A stretch of DNA of 64,000 nucleotides from Maribacter_C sp947494565 (GCF_047345415.1 NZ_JBLFEP010000003.1:310001-374000), one strand, 5' to 3'; positions 10,423-20,306 are shown, counted from the first letter of the stretch. Notes: generated from the sequence alone by a model not told the origin. Made by a program: numbers and translations.

Positions 10423-11175
10423 ATGGAAGAATGGTACCACTATCCATTATTGATCGTTGTTGGTTTTGCCGTCGGCTTCATCAACACCGTGGCGGGGGGT
10501 GGATCCCTACTATCGCTTCCGGTATTGATTTTTCTGGGTCTTCCGCCCAGTGTGGCCAACGGAACCAATAGGGTGGCCATCATCATACAGACCGCCATTG
10601 CCACGGCCGGTTTTAAAAGTAAGGGCGTCTCTACGGCCCCTTTTAATATTTATCTGGGTATATCCGCACTATTAGGGGCGATTATAGGGGCCCAAATCGC
10701 TGTGGACATCAAGGGGGAAACCTTCAATCGAATTCTTGCGATCATCATGATCATCGTGGTATTGATCATCCTATTCAAGCCTAAGATCAAACTGATGGAG
10801 CTACAAGAGCGTCTAACGGGGAAATACCTCTGGATAGGTGTCATCGCTTTTTTCTTCTTTGGTATCTATGGCGGTTTCATCAATGCCGGATTGGGCTTTA
10901 TAATTATCTTATTTTTGCACTATGTGCACCATATGACCTTGGTACGGGCGAACGCGACCAAAGTGGCCGTCGTATTTATTTACACGCTCTCTGCCCTGGC
11001 CATATTCATTTGGAACGATAAGGTCATTTGGAAAGTAGGTTTGATAATGGCTATCGGAAATGCAACAGGAGGTTGGTTGGCCAGTCGGGTTTCTGTCGAT
11101 AAAGGAGATGGTTTTATCAAGACCTTCTTGGTCATCATGGTGGCGGCCATGTCCATTAAACTTTGGTTTTTTTAA
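10423..11175 (+). CDS. TauE/SafE (TSUP) family membrane transporter
   Basis: 250 residues, almost wholly hydrophobic with about seven to eight spans. The first repeat carries the TSUP hallmark GFINTVAGGGSLLSLPVL followed by ANGTNRVAI; the second half-repeat has GGFINAGLGFIIIL and NATKVAVVF, as expected of the internally duplicated family. Members move sulfite, organosulfonates or related anions across the inner membrane; the substrate here is unknown. A TATATTTG box (10411-10418) ends only four bases before the ATG, so transcription may start almost at the start codon. Confidence 0.93.
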   Translation: MEEWYHYPLLIVVGFAVGFINTVAGGGSLLSLPVLIFLGLPPSVANGTNRVAIIIQTAIATAGFKSKGVSTAPFNIYLGISALLGAIIGAQIAVDIKGETFNRILAIIMIIVVLIILFKPKIKLMELQERLTGKYLWIGVIAFFFFGIYGGFINAGLGFIIILFLHYVHHMTLVRANATKVAVVFIYTLSALAIFIWNDKVIWKVGLIMAIGNATGGWLASRVSVDKGDGFIKTFLVIMVAAMSIKLWFF

Positions 11176-11214
11176 ACATATTAAATTGATTCCTGAGTAT
11201 TGAGGAATAACGCT

Positions 11215-11856
11215 ATGGAAAACATGAACAGTATTGAGAATTTGGAGTGGCGCTACGCAGTTAAAAAGTTTGACGCGAAGCGAATGCTACCTTCAGAGAA
11301 GGTAGAGAAATTAAAGCAAGCCTTTAACCTCACGGCAACTTCCTATGGCCTACAGCCGATAAAGATGGTCGTTGTGCACAACAAAGAATTGCAAGAACAG
11401 CTCGTGCCCCTATCCATGCAGCAGCAGCAAGTAGCCCAGGCATCGCACATATTGGTACTCTGTATCGAAAAAACTATCGATGAAACCTACATCGCCAGTT
11501 ATTTTGAAAAGGTAAAAAATGTTCGTGGTACCAGTGATGATATCTTGAGTCCGTTCAAAAATAGTCTGGTCGAAAGCTTTTCAAAAAAAGATGCGCTTGA
11601 AGTTCAAGAATGGTCCAAAAACCAAGCCTATTTGGCCATGGGAAATCTATTGACCGTATGTGCCATGGAAAAAATAGATTCTTGCCCCATGGAAGGTTTT
11701 TCGCCAGAAGGATATGATCGCCTTTTAAATTTGGAAGAAAAAGGATTGACGGCCGTTCTGGTCATGCCAGTAGGCTATCGGTCGGAAGATGATATTTTTT
11801 CGACCTTTAAGAAGGTCCGTAGAAATATGGATGACAGTATTATCGAAATATCCTAG
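11215..11856 (+). CDS. Nitroreductase family NAD(P)H-dependent oxidoreductase
   Basis: About 213 residues. The N-terminus ENLEWRYAVKKFDAKRMLP and the segment TATSYGLQPIKMVVV match NfsB-type FMN-dependent nitroreductases, which reduce nitro compounds or quinones in the cytoplasm. The C-terminal part has the CPMEGFSPEGYD and VLVMPVGYRSEDD stretches typical of the subfamily. I chose the ATG at 11215, nine bases after a GAGG motif; a TTG at 11200 in frame would add five residues and an ATG at 11224 would remove three. It lies 39 bases after the TSUP transporter and may be co-transcribed. Confidence 0.93.
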   Translation: MENMNSIENLEWRYAVKKFDAKRMLPSEKVEKLKQAFNLTATSYGLQPIKMVVVHNKELQEQLVPLSMQQQQVAQASHILVLCIEKTIDETYIASYFEKVKNVRGTSDDILSPFKNSLVESFSKKDALEVQEWSKNQAYLAMGNLLTVCAMEKIDSCPMEGFSPEGYDRLLNLEEKGLTAVLVMPVGYRSEDDIFSTFKKVRRNMDDSIIEIS

Positions 11857-11971
11857 GGGTAGGATTATCAATAAAAAATAATCAGTGAAGAATGATCAAT
11901 TGGTGGTGAACCATCTGCATGTATCAATATTTAGTTGTGAATTAATTAATATCAAGTAGCAAAATACTAAT

Positions 11972-13165
11972 ATGCCAGGATTTGAACTTTTTGGAGAGGC
12001 CGAACGTGAACAAGTAAATCATGTATTGGAGTCAGGTGTACTCATGCGCTATGGGTTTGATGGCATGCGCAATGGGCATTGGAAGGCCAAAGCATTGGAA
12101 GAGGCATTGGCAAAAAGACTGCAAGTAGGGCATGCACAGTTGGTAAGTAGCGGTACTTCAGCACTAACTGTAGCCCTAGCGAGCGCGGGTATCGGAGCAG
12201 GTGATGAGGTAATCATGCCCACATTTACTTTTGTCGCCAGTTTTGAATCTATTTTGGCGTTGGGCGCTGTACCTGTTTTAGTCGATGTTGATGATACCCT
12301 GACACTTGACCCCCATGCGGTAAAAGAAGCAATTACGGAAAGGACCAAGGTAATCATGCCCGTTCATATGTGCGGATCCATGGCCGATTTGAGGGCTTTG
12401 AAGCATATTTGTGAAGAACATCAATTGTTGCTATTGGAAGACGCCTGTCAAGCCATTGGAGGAACCTTTGAGGGGAAACCCTTAGGAACTTATGGTGATC
12501 TAGGATGCTTTTCCTTTGATTATGTAAAGACAATTACCTGCGGGGAAGGTGGGGCAGTAGTTACAGATCATGAGCAGTACAAACGGCATGCGGATCACTA
12601 TTCCGATCATGGCCATGACCATGTAGGAAACGATAGGGGAGCTGAAACACATCCTTTTCTAGGGTATAATTATCGTATTTCAGAGCTCAATGCCGCTGTC
12701 GGCTTGGCGCAATTGGAGCGACTTGATGATTTTTTAGCGATTCAGAAAAAGAACTATTCAACACTCAGAAGCGCATTAGAAGGGGTCAAAGGAGTTTCTT
12801 TTCGGCGCGTGCCCGAAGGGGGAGAGGAGAGCTATGCCTTCTTGAATTTCTTTATGCCAGACGCCGATACGGCAAGAAAAACACAAGAGGCCCTGACTTC
12901 GAAAGGTATTGATGGTTGTTTCTATTGGTACGATAACAATTGGCATTATTATAGAAAATGGCATCATCTCACCCAATTGAAATCTTTGGGGAGATTACCT
13001 CAAGCAGTCTATGATCAACTTCCTGATTACGGGAAAGCCGATTTTTCAAAATCCGATCATTGGGTGGGGCGTACGATTTCATGTTTGATTAAATTAGGGT
13101 GGACCGATGAAGAGGTGAACTCACGAGCACTTCGAATGAGGGAAATAATAGGGGCGGTCAGCTAA
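11972..13165 (+). CDS. DegT/DnrJ/EryC1/StrS family PLP aminotransferase
   Basis: 397 residues, the usual length. PLP-binding features are in order: SSGTSALTVAL (phosphate-binding loop), ED.CQAIGG (the aspartate that contacts the PLP nitrogen) and FSFDYVKTITCGEGG with K186 as the likely Schiff-base lysine. C-terminal GYNYRISELNAAVGLAQL is family-typical. Members usually aminate nucleotide-bound keto-sugars for surface polysaccharides. No glycan cluster surrounds this gene, so the substrate is open; a second-site role in a dispersed pathway is possible. Confidence 0.92.
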   Translation: MPGFELFGEAEREQVNHVLESGVLMRYGFDGMRNGHWKAKALEEALAKRLQVGHAQLVSSGTSALTVALASAGIGAGDEVIMPTFTFVASFESILALGAVPVLVDVDDTLTLDPHAVKEAITERTKVIMPVHMCGSMADLRALKHICEEHQLLLLEDACQAIGGTFEGKPLGTYGDLGCFSFDYVKTITCGEGGAVVTDHEQYKRHADHYSDHGHDHVGNDRGAETHPFLGYNYRISELNAAVGLAQLERLDDFLAIQKKNYSTLRSALEGVKGVSFRRVPEGGEESYAFLNFFMPDADTARKTQEALTSKGIDGCFYWYDNNWHYYRKWHHLTQLKSLGRLPQAVYDQLPDYGKADFSKSDHWVGRTISCLIKLGWTDEEVNSRALRMREIIGAVS

Positions 13166-13181
13166 CGTCTTGATTCCATTT

Positions 13182-13205
13182 GCTAAATCTTAATAAAGAT
13201 TTAGC
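13182..13205 (+). terminator. Perfect 10-bp hairpin after the DegT gene
   Basis: GCTAAATCTT and AAGATTTAGC form a perfect stem around an AATA loop, 17 bases after the aminotransferase stop. The following TATATTTAAAA is only a weak U-run, so it may be a terminator or an RNA-stabilising hairpin. Confidence 0.5.
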
Positions 13206-13238
13206 TATATTTAAAACAACATTTTTTATAAAGAACTT

Positions 13239-14027
13239 ATGATAAAATTAAAGCCTTCCTTGTTCCATGTTTTTCTTATTTGCTTCGGTGTTCAGCTGCA
13301 AGCACAAACGTATTCAAGTACACCGCCTGAGGAGTCTCCAATGCCTATGAAGCCGGAGATGACCGAGATATGGGAGCCCGAGGTACCCGTGGTCACCCCA
13401 GCCAAGACGTTGGGCGACGCCCCCTCCGATGCGATTATCTTATTCAATGGAGAGAATCTCGATCAATGGGTAAGTTCAACGGATGTAACCAAAGGAGCTC
13501 CATGGAAAATCGTCAATAACGATCATATGGAAGTTGTACCAGGTTCAGGTGGAATACAGACCCAAATGAAATTCGGGGATTGTCAATTACATATTGAGTT
13601 CAGTGCTCCTGATAAAGTAGAAAGTGAAAGTCAAGGTAGGGGGAACAGTGGCGTATTTTTGCAGAACAGATACGAACTGCAGATTTTGGATTCCTATAAT
13701 AACCGTACCTACCGGAATGGTCAAGCGGCCAGTATTTACAAAGACCACGCACCTTTGGTCAACGCCATGCGTAGTCCGTTGGAGTGGAATAGTTATGACA
13801 TCATTTATAAGGCGCCACGATTCAAGGAAGATGGTAGTTTAGATGCCAAAGCGACAATAACGGTACTTCACAATGGGGTATTAGTACAAAATCATTCCAT
13901 GATCAACGGAAACACCTACTATATTGGTCTTCATGATTACCCAGAAGCCCATGGTGAAGATGTGATTTCCCTTCAGGATCACGGTAACAAGACACAATTC
14001 AGAAATATTTGGATACGCAGACTTTAA
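13239..14027 (+). CDS. Secreted DUF1080 (3-keto-disaccharide hydrolase-like) protein
   Basis: 262 residues with a signal peptide (about 1-23, ending LQAQ). After a proline-rich linker, residues about 65-260 form the DUF1080 beta-sandwich: IILFNGENLDQW at the start, GRGNSGVFLQNRYELQILDS in the middle, and RNIWIRRL at the end. The fold is concanavalin-like, and some members hydrolyse 3-keto-glycosides, while many are only presumed carbohydrate-active. It would act in the periplasm or outside. The stop codon lies inside a palindrome (14022-14038, CTTTAACC-A-GGTTAAAG) shared with the convergent ribB end. Confidence 0.92.
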   Translation: MIKLKPSLFHVFLICFGVQLQAQTYSSTPPEESPMPMKPEMTEIWEPEVPVVTPAKTLGDAPSDAIILFNGENLDQWVSSTDVTKGAPWKIVNNDHMEVVPGSGGIQTQMKFGDCQLHIEFSAPDKVESESQGRGNSGVFLQNRYELQILDSYNNRTYRNGQAASIYKDHAPLVNAMRSPLEWNSYDIIYKAPRFKEDGSLDAKATITVLHNGVLVQNHSMINGNTYYIGLHDYPEAHGEDVISLQDHGNKTQFRNIWIRRL

Positions 14028-14063
14028 CCAGGTTAAAGGGGACTTGAATTCATGCAGTGTGGC

Positions 14064-15209
14064 TTAATAACCCACGTATTCCACAATTTCAAGACCGTAG
14101 CCGACGATGCCGACTCGTTTCGTATGCGCTCCATTTGAGAGCAATCTCATTTTTGTGATACTGAGGTCATGAAGAATTTGAGCACCGATACCGAAGTCAC
14201 GGGCATCCATTTCAATTTTAGGTGCCTTCAGAATACCCTTTTCTTGAAGTTCCTTTAATTCGCTCAATCGGGCGAGGAGGTTAAGTGATTCGGAGTCTTG
14301 GTTAATGAATACGATCGCCCCTTTTCCTTCCTTATTGATGGCTTTGAACATATCGTCCAACTTCTTATCCGGATTATTGGTCAGGGTGCCTAAAATATCA
14401 TTATTGACCAGGGTAGAGTTGATTCTGGTCAGTACCTTCTCATCTTTATTCCAAGTTCCTTTGGTAAGAGCGATATGAACATGGTTGTTGGTCGTTTGCA
14501 TGTAGGCGCGTAACCGAAACTTGCCGAAACGGGTCGTAATATCAAAATCTTCCTTTTTCTCGATGAGGCTATCGTGTTCCATTCGATACGCAACCAATGA
14601 TTCGATCGAGACGATTTTAAGGTCGAATTTTTTGGCGACCTCACATAGTTGCGGCAAACGGGCCATACTTCCGTCCTCGTTCATAATCTCTACGATGATG
14701 CCGGCAGGTTGCAATCCTGCCAAACGTGCAAAATCGATTGCCGCTTCTGTATGACCAGTTCTACGGAGCACCCCACCTTCTTTGGCAACAAGAGGAAAAA
14801 TATGCCCAGGACGTGCGAGATCGTGCGGTTTAACATTCGTATCAGTAAGCGCGCAAACCGTTTTAGCACGATCAGAAGCACTAATGCCTGTAGTGACCCC
14901 ATGGCCCCTTAAATCGACCGAAACGGTAAAGGCGGTTTCCAAAGGGTCCGTATTGTTGTTGACCATCATGTGCAGACCGAGTTGCTCACATCGTTTTTCC
15001 GTTAACGGGGCACAAATCAGGCCCCGGCCATGGGTCGCCATAAAATTGACGGTTTCAGGGGTCGCCAGTTCCGCAGCAGCGACGAAATCACCTTCATTCT
15101 CACGGTTCTCGTCATCTACTACGATAATGACCTTGCCCTTACGAATATCGGCAATGGCCTCTTCGATGGTATGCAATTGTATTTCCTTACTAATGGTATC
15201 TATAGCCAT
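14064..15209 (-). CDS. ribB: 3,4-dihydroxy-2-butanone-4-phosphate synthase with degenerate GTP cyclohydrolase II-like domain
   Basis: 381 residues. The N-terminal half (about 1-215) is a complete RibB: DDENRENEGDFVAAAE, THGRGLICAPL and GHIFPLVAKEGGVLRRTGHT, so it should make the four-carbon riboflavin precursor from ribulose 5-phosphate. The C-terminal half aligns with GTP cyclohydrolase II but lacks its zinc cysteines (RINSTLVNNDILGTLTNN where the family has the CxTGD...RCDCG region) and its R-EGR-IGL loop (NQDSESLNLL). It keeps ARDFGIGAQILHDL. It is therefore probably not a cyclohydrolase, resembling the RibBX type of RibB; a separate ribA should exist elsewhere. Last gene of the ftsK-lolA-lptFG-ribB run, five bases after lptFG. 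Confidence 0.93.
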   Translation of the reverse strand: MAIDTISKEIQLHTIEEAIADIRKGKVIIVVDDENRENEGDFVAAAELATPETVNFMATHGRGLICAPLTEKRCEQLGLHMMVNNNTDPLETAFTVSVDLRGHGVTTGISASDRAKTVCALTDTNVKPHDLARPGHIFPLVAKEGGVLRRTGHTEAAIDFARLAGLQPAGIIVEIMNEDGSMARLPQLCEVAKKFDLKIVSIESLVAYRMEHDSLIEKKEDFDITTRFGKFRLRAYMQTTNNHVHIALTKGTWNKDEKVLTRINSTLVNNDILGTLTNNPDKKLDDMFKAINKEGKGAIVFINQDSESLNLLARLSELKELQEKGILKAPKIEMDARDFGIGAQILHDLSITKMRLLSNGAHTKRVGIVGYGLEIVEYVGY

Positions 15210-15214
15210 TTTTC

Positions 15215-17278
15215 CTATCGGATTGATTTGATTTCTTTTTTTAGTTTCGACCTAGTAAACAAATATATAATGAAAAATGCAGGTACGCCCAATAAGAAAA
15301 TGGCGTAAATCAGGTTACTGTCGTTCTTGCCAATCATTTTCCTCACTTTTTTGTAACTATCAGCGGCCAAAACGATGAAAACAAGAGCGGCCAGTCCGCC
15401 AATCCGGGAAACGATGGAAAGAACACCAAGAATCGATTCCTTGGTTAAAAAGAAGCCAGCAACAACCAATAAAATGGATGAAAGATAGAGTACTAAGGCG
15501 GTATTTGAATACCGAACAAAACTTTTCATGGCCAAATCGGTTTCTTCGAATTTGGAATTGTCTAACTGCCCGTGAATTTTGAGTTCAAAAGTCGAAATCC
15601 CTCTAGACTCCAAAATATGCAGGGCCGTATCCCTGCTTTTCAAGTCCATATCATATTGCTTGTATCTTTTTGCGATATCGATCAAATTATCGTCCGAATT
15701 GGCTTGTAGTAACTTGAAATCAGCGGAATCCACCGGAAAAATGGTCTCGTCGGGGGAGGGGTCAGCATCCGTTTCGTCTTCTTTTTTGAACCGGGCGAAC
15801 AATCCTTTGAAGAAGTCTATGATTCGACTAAAGGCCATCAATCCTTTATCGGCCGTTGCCCGCTTGGTGAGGGAAATCCCCAGTGGCAACATGATCAGTG
15901 TAGGTGTCCAAGCTCCTAAAATGGGGTGCATATTACCTTTATAAGCGTAGTTTTCAGCAAAAACTCCCAAGAAATAGTACACCAAAAAGAGCACGATCGC
16001 GATAACCATGGGAAGCCCCAGTCCGCCTTTTCTGATAATCGCTCCTAAAGGTGCCCCGACAAAGAACAAAATGATACAAGAGAAGGCTAAGGCGAACTTT
16101 TCATGCGTTGCATAAATGTGTCGGCGATGAATCTCATAGCGTTTATCGAGTTCGTTCCGCTTTCCACGTATCGAGGTCAGGATATTGGATACCGAGTTTT
16201 TGGCAGAATTCGTGAGTTGTACTTGTTGCCATTCCGGATAGAGGTCGACGATGTTTTCAACGACTTCACCACCGCTTTTAGCAGTCACTTTTTTGATGGG
16301 GTGTTCTAATTGGTACAGACTGTCCTTTTCGGTGTTGTTGCTTTTGACCGACGTACTGTCTGAGGGTAGTACGGTAAAGGCTCCCATTTTCGTGGAGAGT
16401 ACGTTCTTTGAAAACGCACGAACGATTCGCAGGTTGTCTTTTTTTAAGGAATCCGTATCTTTTCTAAGACGCGAAACATTCTTCATTTTTTCCGTACGGG
16501 TATCGCGCTCTTCCTCCAAATCGACATTGTTGAACTCCGAGAGATCGATGTTCATGGTATAGGTTTCAAAGATTCCTTTGGCGAAGGGCTGTTTGCGCTT
16601 GCCCTGACCTTTAGACTGAACGTTTTGATAGAGATGACCATCTTGTAATACCAATTGAATGATATCCGATTTTTCACCACTGATCAATTCACCTGTATTG
16701 GATTTGACCACACGATAATTGATATTGGTCTTTGTCTTTTGGTGGATGATGACATTCTCTAAAAAGCGGTCGTTTTCACCGTATTTATTATCCACCTTAA
16801 TATTCATGTCGGCACTTTCAAAATCGCTGAAAACGCCCTCCGCGATAGCCACTGCGGGCTTTAATTTCGCAATATTCCTTCGTAAGTTGAATATTTTCTG
16901 TTCCGAGGCAGGTATGACACTATTGGCAAACCAAAAGGTGCCAACACCCAAAACAAATATAAAGATGATGATGCTCAACATCGAACGTTGCAATGAAATA
17001 CCAGAGGCCTTCATCGCAGCAAACTCGTAGTTTTCGGCGAACGTCCCGAAGGTCAGAATTGAAGAGAGCAATACGGTTAGCGGCAGTACCTTTTCGGTAA
17101 GTTCGGGCATTTTGTAAAAAAAGAACTTCCCGATAATCAACATATCGAGGCCACGACCGGCGAGATCATCTATAAAGAGCCAAATCGATTGGAAAATGAA
17201 GATGAGCATCATTATCGCGAACGAACTGAACAAATTGAATAGAAATCGCGATAAAATATACCGGTCTAGAATTCTCAC
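15215..17278 (-). CDS. LptF/LptG (YjgP/YjgQ) family lipopolysaccharide export permease
   Basis: 687 residues, roughly twice the usual LptF or LptG. The N-terminal membrane block (LDRYILSRFLFNLFSSFAIM... KVLPLTVLLSSILTFG ... ENYEFAAMKASGIS) is the permease signature, followed by a periplasmic jellyroll and a second three-span block (about 380-470: FALAFSCIILFFVGAPLGAI, IRKGGLGLP). An added C-terminal cytoplasmic/linker region and two or three extra hydrophobic segments (about 570-680) extend it. LptFG with LptB extracts LPS from the inner membrane. It follows a LolA-like gene by one base; both serve the outer-membrane export of lipids and lipoproteins. The single long version is common in Bacteroidota. 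Confidence 0.9.
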   Translation of the reverse strand: MRILDRYILSRFLFNLFSSFAIMMLIFIFQSIWLFIDDLAGRGLDMLIIGKFFFYKMPELTEKVLPLTVLLSSILTFGTFAENYEFAAMKASGISLQRSMLSIIIFIFVLGVGTFWFANSVIPASEQKIFNLRRNIAKLKPAVAIAEGVFSDFESADMNIKVDNKYGENDRFLENVIIHQKTKTNINYRVVKSNTGELISGEKSDIIQLVLQDGHLYQNVQSKGQGKRKQPFAKGIFETYTMNIDLSEFNNVDLEEERDTRTEKMKNVSRLRKDTDSLKKDNLRIVRAFSKNVLSTKMGAFTVLPSDSTSVKSNNTEKDSLYQLEHPIKKVTAKSGGEVVENIVDLYPEWQQVQLTNSAKNSVSNILTSIRGKRNELDKRYEIHRRHIYATHEKFALAFSCIILFFVGAPLGAIIRKGGLGLPMVIAIVLFLVYYFLGVFAENYAYKGNMHPILGAWTPTLIMLPLGISLTKRATADKGLMAFSRIIDFFKGLFARFKKEDETDADPSPDETIFPVDSADFKLLQANSDDNLIDIAKRYKQYDMDLKSRDTALHILESRGISTFELKIHGQLDNSKFEETDLAMKSFVRYSNTALVLYLSSILLVVAGFFLTKESILGVLSIVSRIGGLAALVFIVLAADSYKKVRKMIGKNDSNLIYAIFLLGVPAFFIIYLFTRSKLKKEIKSIR

Positions 17279-17279
17279 C

Positions 17280-17924
17280 TTAGTTCTTTATGATATAGTA
17301 CCCATCGTCTTGGTACTTGCCTTCGTCAAAGGTAAATAAGGTTTTTGATAAAGGCTGATCCGTTTTAAAAGAATTAACAGTAATCGTAGTCATGGTACCA
17401 TTCTTACCTGTCTCAATAATTTTGTAGATGTGTTTGGTGACCGTATCGATGCCCATTAAAATGTGCTTAATTTCCGTATTGGAGTCAATGGGTACCAATT
17501 TTACATATTGTATTTTTCGCCCTTGAACATTTTGAAGGATATCCCAGCTGTACGTATGGCCTTCTTTATAGAAGGTCAACATTTTTGTGGGGGTAAAGGT
17601 ATTTTCGTCATCCGATTTATCTTCAATGGTCACTTCTTCATTATCAGGAATGATGGTATACACCTTACTACCGTCATACAATTGCTTCGTTCCGAAAAGA
17701 TCGCCTAGGTACTTATCTCCTTGAAGTGTCACCTTGCCCCGTGTTTCCGAATTGATATCGGCCTCCGTATTTCTCAACTCAAATCGAAAATCGACAGAAA
17801 TGTTGTCATAGCCCGAGACTTTCTCGTATACTTCATCCAATAAGGCCTTGGCTTTTTCTGAACCTTGTGCGTTCATGAAGCTCACCGTTAAGAGCGCTAG
17901 TGTTACAAATAAATACTTTTTCAT
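17280..17924 (-). CDS. lolA: LolA-like periplasmic lipoprotein carrier
   Basis: 214 residues with a signal peptide (about 1-19, ending MNAQ). The body fits the LolA beta-barrel: KAKALLDEVYEKVSGYDNIS, VDFRFEL, GKVTLQGDKYLGDLFGTKQLYDGSKVYTI split along strands, and a C-terminal FKTDQPLSKTLFTFD. LolA receives lipoproteins from LolCDE and delivers them to the outer membrane. It lies six bases after ftsK and one base before the LptF/G gene, a common flavobacterial order. Confidence 0.88.
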   Translation of the reverse strand: MKKYLFVTLALLTVSFMNAQGSEKAKALLDEVYEKVSGYDNISVDFRFELRNTEADINSETRGKVTLQGDKYLGDLFGTKQLYDGSKVYTIIPDNEEVTIEDKSDDENTFTPTKMLTFYKEGHTYSWDILQNVQGRKIQYVKLVPIDSNTEIKHILMGIDTVTKHIYKIIETGKNGTMTTITVNSFKTDQPLSKTLFTFDEGKYQDDGYYIIKN

Positions 17925-17930
17925 GTGTTT

Positions 17931-20306
17931 TTAGTTTGTTTCATTACTTAGAAGCTGGTCCAACGCGACCAAATCAGGTACCAAGACCTGACGCGCCTTA
18001 CTACCTTCAAATGGTCCGACGATGCCTGCCGCTTCAAGTTGATCGACAATACGGCCTGCACGGTTGTACCCTAACTTCAATTTTCTTTGGATCAGCGATG
18101 CAGAACCCTGTTGTGCCGTAACGATTACTTCGGCAGCTTCACGGAATAGGGCATCACGATCAGCGATTTCATAATCAATTCCTGTGCCAGAGTCTTCCCC
18201 AACATACTCAGGAAGCATGTGGGCGCTGGGGTACGCTCTTTGAGAACCGATATAGTCGGTAATCTTGGCGACTTCGGGAGTATCTACAAAGGCACATTGA
18301 ATACGGGTAACATCGTTTCCTTGTGTATAGAGCATATCGCCCCGTCCGATCAATTGATCCGCGCCTTGAGCATCCAAAATCGTTCTTGAATCGATTTTAG
18401 AGGTCACGCGAAAGGCTATCCTCGCGGGGAAGTTTGCCTTGATGATTCCCGTAATGACATTGACCGACGGACGCTGTGTGGCGATAATCAAATGAATGCC
18501 AATGGCCCTTGCCAATTGGGCCAGGCGCGCAACGGGAGTTTCCACTTCCTTACCAGCGGTCATGATCAAGTCGGCAAATTCATCGATTACCAAGACGATA
18601 TAGGGAAGAAACATGTGTCCGTCATTCGGATTTAATTTCCTTGCCTTGAATTTGTCATTGTATTCCTTGATGTTACGAACCATAGCGGTTTTCAACAATT
18701 CGTAACGATTATCCATTTCGATACAGAGGGAATTCAGTGTATGAATTACTTTCGTATTGTCCGTAATTATCGCATCCTCGGAATCCGGTAATTTCGCCAA
18801 ATAGTGTCGCTCGATTTTATTGAAAAGTGTCAGTTCCACTTTTTTCGGATCCACTAGTACGAATTTTACCTCGGCAGGGTGTTTTTTGTAGAGCAAGGAG
18901 GTGAGCACCGCATTCAGTCCAACGGATTTACCTTGACCAGTTGCACCGGCCATTAAGAGGTGTGGCATTTTAGCCAGATCAACAACGAAGGTCTCATTGC
19001 TAATGGTCTTACCAAAAGCGATAGGAAGTTGCATTTCAGCCTTTTGAAACTTACTTGATGCGATTACCGAACGCATTGATACGATTGTGGCATTTTTATT
19101 GGGTACCTCTATACCAATTGTTCCCTTACCGGGAATTGGAGCGATGATACGAATACCAAGTGCCGCGAGTGATAGTGCGATATCATCTTCAAGATTTTTA
19201 ATCTTTGAAATACGAACACCTGCCTCCGGTACTATTTCATAAAGGGTTACCGTAGGGCCAATGGTGGCCTTTATTTGGGCAATTCCGATTTTATAATTGT
19301 TCAGGGTCTGTACGATCCTGTTCTTGTTTTCTTCTAGTTCCTCCTGATTGATGGTTATTCCACCGGTAACTCCATGCGGATCTAACAGTTCTAAGGTGGG
19401 AAATTTGTAACTACCTAGCTCCAAGGTTGGGTCAAATTCACCAAAATCATCCACAAGTTTGTCGGCGATATTATCCACTTCCTCTTTCTCTTCTACCGCC
19501 TTTTCTACCTCCATGGCCAATTCTTCTTGCGGCATTTCCTTAGGGGGGGTAATCTCTATTTTGTCAAAGGTCTTTTCCAACTCCGCCTCCTTTTTTAAAG
19601 AGGGAATGTCTTTCTTATGGGTATAGGTGTCGATAACCACCGGAGCCTCTTCTTTGGTATCGAGCACGACAGTAGTACTCGATTTTGATTTATCACTCGA
19701 GAACTCGGCTTTAAGATCTGAAGATTTCCTTTGAAAGTAACTTCCAATGGCTTCGGGTGAAAAATCGAAAAGGCGGACCATGATCAAAATCATACCGAAA
19801 ACAAGTAAGAGCATCACCCCGATCTTTCCGGTATAGTCCTGTAGAAAATCATTCATTTCAAAGCCGACGAGCCCTCCCAAGAGCGGTTGGGTATATGCAA
19901 AGAAACCCAAGGCAATGGAAATCCAGATCATAAACACCAATCCCCAGATCCACTTCTTCAGCATGCCTTTCTGCTCAAGGCCCAAAAACATATGTAGACC
20001 GGTGAGGCATAGAAGTATGGGCAGAATGAGTGTAGCGATACCAAAACCCTTGTACACAAAGAAGTGACTGACCGCAGCCCCGAATTTGTTCAAAAGGTTT
20101 TTTGCCTCTTCATTTCTATCTTGGAACTCGGAGAGCAGGCTTTGGTCATCTTGCCAATTGAAAAAAAAAGAGACGAAAGAAAAGAATAACGCGATGCTGA
20201 AAAGCATCAAAAGGCTTCCCAGTATGATTTTATTCTGCTTGGACAATTTGTAAGACCGGGGTTTTTTAGCGGATTTCGCTTGGGTCTTTCTTACCTTTTT
20301 TGCCAT
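17931..20306 (-). CDS. ftsK: FtsK/SpoIIIE family DNA translocase
   Basis: 791 residues. Four N-terminal membrane spans (between about 27 and 180) are followed by an acidic linker, the alpha domain, and the beta motor with Walker A GATGQGKSVGLNAVL (about 452-460) and Walker B region FLPYIVLVIDEFADLI. The C-terminal gamma winged helix (about 720-790; GSASLIQRKLKLGYNRAGRI) should read polarity sequences on the chromosome. It pumps DNA at the septum and activates dimer resolution. A CAAATTTA on the plus strand (TAAATTTG on minus, 20335-20342) about 28 bases upstream of the ATG could be a -7 box. Confidence 0.96.
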   Translation of the reverse strand: MAKKVRKTQAKSAKKPRSYKLSKQNKIILGSLLMLFSIALFFSFVSFFFNWQDDQSLLSEFQDRNEEAKNLLNKFGAAVSHFFVYKGFGIATLILPILLCLTGLHMFLGLEQKGMLKKWIWGLVFMIWISIALGFFAYTQPLLGGLVGFEMNDFLQDYTGKIGVMLLLVFGMILIMVRLFDFSPEAIGSYFQRKSSDLKAEFSSDKSKSSTTVVLDTKEEAPVVIDTYTHKKDIPSLKKEAELEKTFDKIEITPPKEMPQEELAMEVEKAVEEKEEVDNIADKLVDDFGEFDPTLELGSYKFPTLELLDPHGVTGGITINQEELEENKNRIVQTLNNYKIGIAQIKATIGPTVTLYEIVPEAGVRISKIKNLEDDIALSLAALGIRIIAPIPGKGTIGIEVPNKNATIVSMRSVIASSKFQKAEMQLPIAFGKTISNETFVVDLAKMPHLLMAGATGQGKSVGLNAVLTSLLYKKHPAEVKFVLVDPKKVELTLFNKIERHYLAKLPDSEDAIITDNTKVIHTLNSLCIEMDNRYELLKTAMVRNIKEYNDKFKARKLNPNDGHMFLPYIVLVIDEFADLIMTAGKEVETPVARLAQLARAIGIHLIIATQRPSVNVITGIIKANFPARIAFRVTSKIDSRTILDAQGADQLIGRGDMLYTQGNDVTRIQCAFVDTPEVAKITDYIGSQRAYPSAHMLPEYVGEDSGTGIDYEIADRDALFREAAEVIVTAQQGSASLIQRKLKLGYNRAGRIVDQLEAAGIVGPFEGSKARQVLVPDLVALDQLLSNETN

